Source: Bilabrum cf. latius
Taxonomy: Eukaryota; Bigyra: Bicosoecida; Bigyra; Bicosoecida
Direction of reading: 5' to 3'
Length of the DNA stretch: 64,000 bases
Assembly: GCA_965178125.1 (NCBI GenBank)
Contig: OZ237751.1
Span: forward strand, 868,001-932,000
A model generated the notes under the pieces. It saw nothing but the letters and a program-made list of their open reading frames with translations. It did not search any database and had not been told where the DNA came from. This document shows positions 22,790-33,700 of this stretch, piece by piece (position 1 is the first letter of the stretch; the number at the start of each line of letters is the position of its first letter). The position numbers were made by a program, and so were the translations under genes.

Positions 22790-25700
22790 TCACTGCTTAG
22801 GATACTTATCACTAGGCCGCATCACCACCCGCAGCCCCACGATGGAAGGCCTCAAACTAGCGGGCTAGCCAATCACGAAGACGCGCCTAAAGTGGGCAAA
22901 TACGCGGGCAATCTCGCCCTGGCCCCAGTCGCGCACGCAATCGCTGGGCTGGAGCTGTGCACTGTCGTGCGATGCATGGGTCTGTGGTTCAGTGCCGGTC
23001 GAGGGGTCGCCAGAACTGGCTTGCTGACTCGTACCGCTACCATTTACTTCCTTGCTGCCTGCATGACCCTCCAAAACAGCATCATTGCCATCTCCATCAT
23101 CATCATCATCGTCGTCGCTGGAGAAAGCTAGTTCGACAATATCTCCGTCCCCTTCCACCTGCAAGCAGGCGGCACCTTGTGCCCCACCATGGGCGTCCTC
23201 GTGGGAAGTTTCGTTAATGGACCGATCCAAAGCACCAATCTCTATGGGGGGCGGCAGGTCTTCCTGATCCCATGTGATGAGAGAGAACACGCTGACACCG
23301 TCAGCCACCACAGCCACGATACCAGGCGGTGGGCGCGGCAGCACGGGCAGGACAGGCGGGACGCTCGCTCCGATGTTCCGCAAGGCGCCGCGCAATTGCA
23401 TGCGGGCCTGTTTCTTGTTCCGGATCGACTGCTTGCTCGTGATAGTGCCTGTACCTGTGCCTGTACCTGTGCCTATACTAGCACCTTCACCTGACGGAGC
23501 GTGGCCTTCGACTCGCGGGCTGGATGCAGTCGCAGCAGCGGCAGATGAAGGCGCGTGGGCAGGTGCCGAGACAAGCTATGGTCCTTGCTAGCTAGTATCC
23601 ATTGCTGTCGCTGGAACTGGCTGTTTCTCCTCCCCACTGCTGCGGCGATCAACGTCACCGTGGACGGTCTGGTCACCCACACTCTCCTAATCCTCGTCCT
23701 CCTCCTCATCGTCCTCATCATCATCTGTGGAATCCACTTCGTGCACTGGGCTCTTGCTAGGCGCAGCTCTTCGGAGCATACCAGGTGAATCCTCACCTGT
23801 GCTACCGTGCGCTGCACCTACACCCTCACCATCCGAAGCGCCGCTGCTCCCCAGCCGGGCGCCCCCCGCGGTGGACAGGAACAGGGGAGACACGTGCTTC
23901 TGCAGGTGCCGCAGGTGCACCAGTTCCGGGTTCCCGAGGGCCTGAGTCACCACAACGAGCGGGTCACCATCCAGCACAGAGCGGGAGCAGCAGGCCAGTG
24001 TGTCCCGGGCGAATGCCGCCACAGTGGCGCTGAGCGTAGCCCTGGCTGCCCGAGTGCTGAGCCGGGCAAAGGCCCGTCGTGCGCCGGCGAGACCCAGCTC
24101 CGTGGCCGCACTCGTCATACCATTTGGTTCGAAGCCCACGCTGGAAATATCTGCCCGCGGTCCGCCTTTGGCCACCCACAGTGCGCCGAAGACGTCCCCT
24201 TTAGCCATCTCCATGACCCTGTCGAACACCGCCTCCGCGAGGCCCCTCACCACCCCGGCCATCCCGCTGTTCGTGAACATTCGCCCGTCTACCGACACAC
24301 GGTCCCTCCTGAGATCAGCCTCCATCTGCGCGCTTCCCACCCTGTCCCCCGGCACGTGCCCGTACATGCGCCGCTGTGCGGCCGCCGCTGCCTCAGCCAC
24401 GGCCAGCCGGGCCTCCTCCTGTGCCCCTTGTTCACTGGACCCAGATGCACCTCCGACTTGTTCCCTCAGCTGGACGGAGGGGAAGCCCGCTCGCAGGCCC
24501 ACCCCCAGCTCCCCGTCTCGGTTGGACACAAGCCCCAAAGGCTGCATGGGCGCCTGCCGACCCGACGACCGGCCCATCTCCTCCCCGAATCCAGTCGGAG
24601 CGTCAGTGCCGCCCACGTCCGCGCCCCTCAGAGCGCGCGGCGCCGGTTCCGCAAGACCCCGGGCGGCCATGTCCGCCTGCAGCTGCTCACGCTCGGCGGC
24701 GCTCGCGGCTGCCGCAGCCACCCTGATCCTGTCGCAGTCCAGCACCAGGTCCGGGGGCCCTAGCACAGCGGGGGCGCGGGGCTAGCGGGTGCGGCGGGCT
24801 CGGGGGCGTTCTGAAGTATCGGGCAGCGGATGGGGCAAAGGCTGGCGCCTCGTGCTGGGGGGCGATCTAGCCGTCCACTTGACCCTCGCTACGCCTGCGG
24901 GGTCTTCCGTGTCGAGGAAAGTTGGCTAGCGAGACATAGTCGCTGCTTGGGCGACGCTTGGGTCTATGCCTGAGCTGAGCTGTGCGCTATCGGCCAGCGG
25001 CGGATCTGTTCCATGATCGAGTCCACCGGTGGATTGCTCTTCTGTCTTCGATCCTGCCTCCCCATGGCCTAGCGCACCCTCACTCGTCACACGCACGGTG
25101 TTCCCTGGCATCATCCAGTGTTCCGTGTATCCATATCCCACCGGCAATACCTAAGGGCAGGCCTCGGTCACTGAGGGGCCCTTGGCGGGATCGGCTGCGC
25201 TCTGGATTGTTGTGACTTCCACAGCCCTGCCTTCCGCACTCTATCTGTTCTCCGAGCCCGTGCCGGGTACGCCCATCTCTAGGATTGCCTCCACCGGTGG
25301 CTCGTCGTAGGGCTCCACACCCGCGGCAAGCTCGAGTGCCTCCGTCACTGCCGTCCTGAACCCGATGCAGTCGTCGGCTTTCCGCTACCGTTGGCGCCAC
25401 TGCACGAGCAGCCGATGGGACGTCTCGATCGCGTCCCGGGCCGGGCTGCCCCACTCCCACTCGCTCTCGCTCTCCTAGTCGCATCGGCTTGCCCATCCTT
25501 GCCCATCGAGCGAGTCAGCCGCCCCTGAGTTCGTGCTGCCACCCACCGACGCACCCCCGCCACCGCCAGGACCAGAGCCTCTGGAGGAGATCGAAGATTG
25601 CCCGGACACCCGCCCCAGATCCAGGGCACTGCCACTAGCGCCAAACGACCCGGAACCAAAATCACCACGGGCCCGCCGCGCGGCCCGCGATATCTCTGCC

Positions 25701-27022
25701 AGCCAGAAATCCCTCTCCTCCACCGAGTCCGTGGTCCACAGGTACTTCTCCTTGTTCCGGTTTAGGGGATTGAGAGGGCCGCCGGTCGCCGCCCCGGCGC
25801 CAGCAGCGGCTCCTTGGCGTCCTTGTCCTGGTGCTCGAAGGGACGAAGAAGAGGACGGGGGGCCCGTCCTGCCCGAGGCGACAGACGCAGCGTCTGGCCA
25901 CGGCCCCTTGCGCTGCCTGCCAGGGTCTGGCCACGGCCCCTTGCGCTGCCTGCCAGGGTCTGGCCACGGCCCCTTGCGCTGCCTGCCAGGGTCTGGCCAC
26001 GGCCCCTTGCGCTGCCTGCCAGGGTCTGGCGGGGAGTTTTCAGCCTGTGCCGGCACAGCAGACGCGTCAGAGCGGTCTGGGGAAGGTTCGGTGCTGCCTG
26101 AAGAACCGCTAGGTGCGGTGCCACTGCCACTATCGTGGCTGCCCGAAGCAGCTGCTCCGCCGGTTGCAACCGAACTCGCGAAGAATCGCCCGCAGCCACC
26201 GCGGCTGCCAGCTCGGTCGCTGCCTGGGGGTCTTGGGCTTCCAATAATCGCTGGGTTTCTTCGTCGAGGCCGGGCGAGCTTGCGGGCAGTTGCTCCGTCT
26301 GCCACTGGCACTGCTTCGTCGGCAACCTGTGAACCAGCGATACTGCCCTAGTCGGCAGGATGAGAGTCGGATGCGCGAGCGATGGTTGCGTCAAACAGGG
26401 CAGTCCTCTACATCTCCATACCGCGTCGTCGTGCCTGGCCGCTGCCGAAGCGGTCCATGTGCTGCATGCGCTTGCGCTTCTGGTCTTGGATCGCGTGAGA
26501 TCGGAGCTCCAGCACCAACCCACACGATCCACCTCGAAATCCGGTCGAGGGCCGCACAACTAAATCTGACTTCAAAGATATGATTCCTTTCAGTTTGGTT
26601 TCCTCAGTGTCTGTAAAGTAGGAGAGCTGGGCCGACAGAGGATCAAGCACTACCCAACGCCGATTCCATGGGGCCATCATGCCGGAAAACTTCCACATCC
26701 ACCCGCAAACAACTCGATTAGACCCAGATCCTCGCACTACAATGGTACCGCTTGGTTGTGCAGGTAGCCTGCTCGGCTATTTGACAAGTGGGGCACGTTG
26801 CTTGGAATCGGCCTTCGAGTCGCCTTGAGATGCACCATCTGAGCTCAAAAGGGCTTCATGCCGCTCAATCCAAGGTACAAGTACTTTGTGCAGATCTGAA
26901 CCGGGCTTCTCTTTCGCAAGAAGCACCCGAATTGCAGGAATTACAGCTTTTGCCGAAAGGTGCTCCTGACGGAGCTGGTCCAACAGATGCAGTGACGCAT
27001 CTACGAAGAGGTTCTCTGCCAT
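22790..27022 (-). CDS. PH-domain protein with an insertion-split PH fold
   Basis: 1,410 residues, ATG 27020-27022, TGA 22790-22792. PH domains bind phosphoinositides or proteins at membranes. Residues about 20-65 are helical and start MAENLFVDASLHLLDQLRQE. The PH domain begins near residue 107 (CGWMWKFSGMMAPWNRRWVV), with strands to about residue 180. It is closed some 240 residues later by KYLWTTDSVEERDFWLAEI, the usual last strand and C-terminal helix with its Trp. The insert holds four copies of DPGRQRKGPWP. A further helical region lies around 24,400-23,880, then an acidic stretch and the C-terminus. About a dozen in-frame TAGs (including 26777, 26408, 25475, 23687 and 22865) and no TAA or TGA occur over 1,410 codons. 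Overall family not recognised. Confidence 0.7.
25892..26023. repeat. 33-bp tandem repeat, 4 copies, in the PH-domain insert
   Basis: Four essentially identical 33-bp units encode DPGRQRKGPWP on the minus strand. They lie in the loop that splits the PH domain. Confidence 0.95.
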
Positions 27023-27194
27023 AATATGTATATGTGTGCGAGTTCTATGCTACACCGGCACCGCAGAGCTTGAAGCCAACACCACCGACGTGACCGATCC
27101 AATGGTTGGGCAGTTGCAGGGTGCACGCAACCCAACCACCCCAAAAAGCAAGCCTCCAGTCAACCACTATAAATTCATACACAACATATAGCTG

Positions 27195-27666
27195 TCAAGC
27201 AAAAAATGAAGCCGTGCTGATGCCAGCATCTGCCGACCCGCCGGTCTCATCCGTGCCATTCCGAACTCCAGTCGGCCCAGCAAACGCACCACCTGCACCC
27301 TCCCCCTCCTGCGCCGCTGCTTTAGACTCGAAGAATGCCGCTGGATTGGTCCCTGGTGACACGTTCGCGAGCGCGCCTGCCTGCTGGAACAGAACAGCAG
27401 CACCAGGGGCGGGAGCGCTTGCTTGGTGCTCGCCTGCAGGTGCACCTGCCTTTGCGCCACCAAAAACAGCAGCCGCGCTAGCCTTCATCGGAGTATCATC
27501 TACGGCTCGAATGCCGAGGACGGGCTGTGGCAGCCCTTCTGCACGTGCAGGCGCCGATGTGCCGCGAGGACTAGTCGGGCCAGATTGCTTCTGCACTCCA
27601 ATCGATTGCTCTTCACCGTCGTGGTCAGGGGACTGATGCATGTCTAGAGGCCGCTCTTGCTCACCT

Positions 27667-27709
<43 letters not shown>

Positions 27710-30700
27710 ACTGATGATGATGATCGCGGTCAGGCTCGTGATGCATCTGGTGTGACTGCGGCTGCCTGGGCCCGTGCCCTCGGGAGACCCTCGCTCCCCT
27801 TGGAATGAACCGCCGGTGGGTCTTAAGGTGCGAGTGCGAGTGCGAGTGCGAGCGGGAGGGGGAGACTGGCGGTGCGTCTGCCTCGCCCTCATGCCCTGGG
27901 GATAGCCCTGCTTCGGGGTGTGGGCCAGTCTGCCCATGTCCCTCCGTGCCCGGCGGTCCATCTGAACGCGTGTCTCCTGGCGCACCTACTTGCAAGGCCA
28001 ATACGTGCAATCCTGACTCATCATGCTGCTGCTGCTGCTGCTGCTGCTGCTACGGCTGTATAGGACCAACCTCGGACTCGCTTGCCTGGGACACAGCTGA
28101 CTGAGGGGGGCCATCGGCATAGGCAGGGAGCTCTGCTGCGTTGGTATCACCCGAGCCGGGAACCCCGAGAGCATGATGCTGCACCTCTGCTGCGTCGTCG
28201 CGCTCCTGCATTTTCTCATTCCCACTAGCAGGCTCGTTGGACTCAGCTGGTCGACCAATAGACTGCTCCTGCTCCGGGCCAACGCTAGTTGGAGGAGGCT
28301 GCTCGGCTCCTGCGAATGGGCCAGAGCCGGGCCGTTGCTGCCCATCGGTCGCTTCTTTCCAGGTGCCGCTTGTACGCTGCTGCTGCTGCTGCTACCGCCG
28401 CTGCTGCCGCCTGCGCTTGGCAAGCATGCGAGCCCCCGGCCCCACCGCGATCGCTGCCATCTCCGTGTTGGGCACCTGCGGAAACGACTGCGTGGGGGGC
28501 CTGCCGACCGCTGCTGCTGCCACACCGGCCGTGCCTAGTCCCATATTGGGAGGCGGGCCAGCCGTGGGCGGGCCGACAGCCGCATCCAGAGGTTGGTTGT
28601 CTCCACCTAGGCTGCTCGGACCTGGGCCGAAGTTGGGCCCGCCGATGGGAGGGCCGGCCTGCGCATCTAGCTCCGGCGCCTGCTGCTATTTTTGCTGCTC
28701 CCACTGCTGATGTGACGATTGTTCCTGCTGTTCCCTGAGCTGGTCCTCCTTCCGCACCTATTCAATCACGTCCTCGGCGGTGAAAAAGCCCCCCATGGCC
28801 GTAAAGAAAGAGCTGGAGGCTGCCTGCACCTGATCCAGCACACTCGACTCGCCCTCCACCTCCCCGTCGGCATCGGCATACGCGTCAGAGTACGGGCCCT
28901 GGGTCTGCTGCCCTGCTGCCATTTCCTGGGCGTACTGCTGCTCGTGCTGCCAGTTCGCAGCATCCTGCTGGTACCCCTGCTCGGTCGCCTGGCCAGGTGC
29001 ATCCTGGGCATCGTACCCATACTCATTCGATTGCATTGAATCTGCCCCAACAGGTGCACTGTGCTGGTCATATTTTCCAGGTTCTGTCTACTGGTGGTGG
29101 CCCTAGGAAGGCTGCATCTCCATGGGGTGCCGATAGCCACTGCTACCATAGTGTTCCTGCGTTGGCGGCTGACTGACCCCGATCACAGCTGCACCGTCCA
29201 TGTCACCATCGCCGCCCCCGGCCGTGCCCTCGAACATGGCCCCGCCGCTGCTCCCGGCACCATCGCCGCCCCCGGCCGTGCCCTCGAACATGGCCCCGCC
29301 GCTGCTCCCGGCACCATCGCCGCCCCCGGCCGTGCCCTCGAACATGGCCCCGCCGCTGCTCCCGGCACCATCACCGCCCCCGGCCGTGCCCTCGAACATG
29401 GCCCCGGTATCGGCTGGTGACTTCCCCACTGCCCACTTAGGGCCGGCATTCCTGCCATTGCCAGTCTACGGACCGAAATACCCGCCGGGCCCGTGAGGCC
29501 CGAAAGCAGACGAACCCAGCGCGTCCAACGCCCCGCCTTCTTCCTGCCCATCTTCATCGCCATCGCCATCATGACTGTCCTATCCGTCTCCACCTCCGCC
29601 CATGCCAGTGCCAGTACCGGGGTCGAATCTGCCTCGGCCAGCACTGCCGTCCTTCTGCGGTGTGTTGCCGGTCGCAGTCATGAATCGGGCGAACCCGATG
29701 ACTGAATTCAGCACGCTGCTAGACTGCTCGCCCCCTTCGCCGTCCAACGATTCGGCACCGTTGCCCGCGGCAGCTTCTGCCCCGTCTTCCGCACCGAAAT
29801 CGAACCCGTCTGCAGAATCCCCGTAGTATGCTGCCTCGTCCTCGTCCTCGCCGTCGCCATACCGGGTACCGCCGTGCTGCGAATGTCCACTGCGAACAGC
29901 ACGCTCTGCATCTCCAGCTCTTTTGCCACCGAAAGCTTCGTAGCCTGCCACGTTCACCTGTCCCGCATCACTACCCATTTGCTGGTCTGCAAGGTCCTCC
30001 GACGGATTCACTCCTTTGCTTGCCGCATCCTACGGACCGCTTCGACCGCTGGACACGTCCCCTTCGAAGTCTCCGTCCTGGCCGGCACTCCCGCCCTCGT
30101 GCTATTCGTCCTCGCCCAGCATCAATCCGCCGTCATGCGTCCCCGCCCCATCGCCCACAAACCCGCCCAACTCGCCTCCCGACACACCGTGCTCCCCGAG
30201 ACGCCCCCCTGCGAGCCCCTCGGCCTCATCCTAGCCAACATGATCACCCCCATCATCATCGTCATCGTCATCGTCACCCAGGAACACGTCCTCCACGAAG
30301 CGAGAAGACGCGATTTCGTGATTGACTGCCTGAGACGATACCGGATGAACTTCATGCCCCGGCTCATGGCCATCACCCGCCCCATTTGAATGCTCTGCCT
30401 CTTTTGCCCGGCCCGCCACCTCGTCGCCGTTGGCAGGCGTGGAATGGTCCTAGCCGGGCCCAAAGAGGACGGCACTGTGCACGCGAGGCCGACCCTGGGT
30501 CGCAGGGGTGGCCGCGTGCGCCTCACTGTCGTGCGATGCACCCTACGACTCGCGTCGTCCGGCTTCGTCTTCGCCGCCATCGTCGTCCAGGAACGTTCCT
30601 TGGATGGCTTGCCGCACGGCCGTGCCCCGCCCGGGCGCGTCCTGGCGATACACGGGCCGGCCTTGGCCCGGACTGTGCTCCAGCGAAACGGCCGGGCTAC

Positions 30701-33700
30701 CGTACGACTCGTTTTCATCGTACGACGCATCGCGGACCGCATCTTGCACAGCCACGGGTGAAGCCCCTCTGAACCCCTCCGCTGGGGGGCTCCCGCTCCC
30801 GGGTGCCCGCCTCGTGGGCTGCTCGAACGACCTGTCCGCCACGCCGTGCCCGCCCCCCGGCTGGGAGCCTTCACTCGTCACACCGATCCCGGAGAGGTCG
30901 GCCTCGGCCAGCGCCCCCGTGATTGTTCCCCCAGAGGCTGCGTCGATCGCCTTGACGCCCTCCAGCCGAGCCATGGCCACCGCGTGGGACCCGCCCGCAC
31001 GCTGGAGTGCCTGCGCCAGAGCCACCGTCTCAAGTTCCTGGGCGGCCAGCAGCACCAGCAGATCGCCCTTCTCGGACTGCAGCTGGGAAAGCTCCAGCTC
31101 CAGGGACTGGTCGGCATCCCCGGGGGCGCCACTCGTCACACCATTGCCGCTCGCCGTGCCTCGGATCCGCTGCAGCTCCGCCTCCAGCTAGGCCGCTCGC
31201 TCCCGCTCCGACTGCAGGTCCTCGGCGAGGGCACCCACACGCTCCTCGAGCCGCACCGCCTTCGATGCGAGCTCCCGCTATTCCCCGATCCGATCCTCTT
31301 GTTCCCTGGCCCTCTCCGCCTCGGCTCGCCGCAGCTGCTCCCTTAGGCCGGATCGCTCCGCGGCCCACCCCTGCCGCTCTGTGCGCAGGGTGGACTGCAC
31401 CTCGGCGAGCTTGCGTTCCAGGGCGAGGGCCGATCGTCTGGCCCTGGCCGCTTCCTCCATGGCTTCCTGCCTGCCCTCCTGTGAGGTCCTCAGCCCGCTC
31501 TGCAGGTCACGCACCTTGGAAGACAGCTCGCCGATTTGCTGGGCAGCGGCTCCAGCGCCAGAGTCCGGCGCGGCCTGGGAATTCCTCTGCTATTCCCGCT
31601 GCAGCTCCTACCTGGCCGTGTCGGCTTCCATCTCCGCGCCTGCCAGCACCTCCCTCAACCGTTGCAGCTCGTTCTCGTCCTCCCGCCTGGCTGCCTGCAT
31701 GGATCGCTCCGACTGAGTCTGCTGTTCCAGCTCTCGGCCCGCATCGTCGGCCCGCTAGAAAGCCTCGGTCAGCTGCTTCTGCAGGCTGTCTCGAGCTTGC
31801 GCGACCTCATCCAGCTGTCCTCGAAGCGATGCAGCTTCTTCCCGTGCCTGCTGCAGACGCTCGATAGTAACGGTTGCACTCGGTGAGCCTGCGTCCGTCT
31901 AGGGCATGCTTTGCAGCTGCTATTCGAACCGCGCTCGCTCCTGTTGCAGCTGACCACTGGCCTCCCGCATGCCCTGCTGCAGCCGCTGCACATCCTCCCG
32001 CAGCCGCTGTGCCTCCTCCCGCACAGAAGCAGACTCCCGCTCGGCTGCAGCGGCGCGTTTAATCGCTGCTCGGAGTTCGTGATGCACAGAGCCGCCACGT
32101 CCAGCGGCGGGCGATTCAAGGGAGCTGGCGGCGGACATTGAGCTCCGTACTGGTCCACCAGGGCTACCAACGGTCAGCCCCTGCCCCTGCCCCTGCCCCT
32201 GCATCTAAATGACCCACAGCGCCTCGCGCACCTGCGCCAGCCTCGTCCGCAGCGTCTCCGCATCTGCTTCCGCCTCGTCTGCAGGCGCCTTCCCTGGGCC
32301 TGCCCCTGCCCCCCCGAGGACGTGGGTCATCAACGCGCCGCGGAGGTAGTCTCCCGCGGCCCGCACCACGTCACCCATCGTGGCAGGGTGACCCGCGACG
32401 ACCTGGTGACCCGCCCAATCCGCCCCCGCGGCCAGCCCCATGGCCGCGTCCAGCTGCCGAGGGCCCACAGAGGCGAGGGTATCAAGAATGGAAGACCGCA
32501 GCGCCACTGCCAACGCGGCATCGCCATCCGATGATGACCCGGGCCCGCTTTCCGCCTGCTCCCCGGTGCCCGGATCGCTGGAAGCGGGCCGCGCCATGGG
32601 CTCGAGCCCCGCCAGGATGCAGCCCACGATGGTGCCGCGGAGGCCGTACAGCCACTCGGGTGCGCTCGTCACACGTGACTCAACCGGAGACTCCACCTCG
32701 CCCTCGCGCGCCTCGTCGTTCCCCACGGCCAGCCCGCGTGCCAGTCTGACCGCCCAGTGTGCCTCCACGGTGCCAGCCCGGGCCTCGCCGCTTGGACCAG
32801 CCTAACCGCTTCCATCGCCGCTCCCCAGCCGCAGCACGGTCCTCACCGCCCCCTCGCTGCAGCAGAGCCAGTGCGAAAGCAGGCAAGCAAGCCGCGGCGC
32901 TGCCCTGCGGCAGTGCATGCCGCCCACTGCAGCCCCCTGCAGCGCGCGCCTCGCCAGCCGAAGCACGCCCTCCAGCAGCGCCTCACGGCCGGACCCCGTC
33001 CCGCGCCCCACGCTGCTTGGCGACAGGTCCACCTCCTCACTCGTCACACCGCCCGCGAGCGACTAAGCCACGGTCACCTGCGCAGCGACTGCAGCCGCGT
33101 CAGTTGACTAACTGCTGGCGGCCGGCGCACCACCGAGACCAGAGCCAGGCCCACCCCTTGACCCGTCAGCGCGCAGTTTTTCTGATTCTGCGGTCTCTCC
33201 CAACTACCCCATACCCTACCCCGGTGATGCACCCCCGTGCGCTGCAGCCAAGAGCCAGTCGGGGGACCCCAGCGCCAGGCCCAGGGCCCCGCTGGTGCGG
33301 CTCAGCTGCTCGCACAAGTACTCAACGGCTAGATCCCCGAGGCCAGCCCCGGCACCAGGCCCGTCCCCCGCGCACAGCTCCCTGGCCGCTGTGAGCAGCC
33401 CAAGCACAACTACTTGGGCTGGTGCCCTGTACGGCGCGAGGGGCTCCAACAGCTGCCCGTTTGGCCCGCGCAGTGGGGGCTGAGACAGGGCACCCGCGAG
33501 AAAGCCCACGGCTGCCTGCGAGTCCTGCTTCCCCAACACCCCCAGGGGGTATCCCCCGGTGGTACTCTCACGGGGGGACACCCCCGCACCGGGGAGGGGC
33601 CTCCGACCCCTGGACCCAGGGAACAAGCCCAACCCACCGCTCCCGCCGCCCCACGGACGAGCGCCGAGCAGCACCTGAAGCAGCGACATGGACCCGCCCG

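Noticed and set aside
24120-24140. tRNA B-box-like GGTTCGAAGCC
   Set aside because: It lies inside the PH-protein coding frame with no matching A box or cloverleaf. No suppressor tRNA was found in the window.
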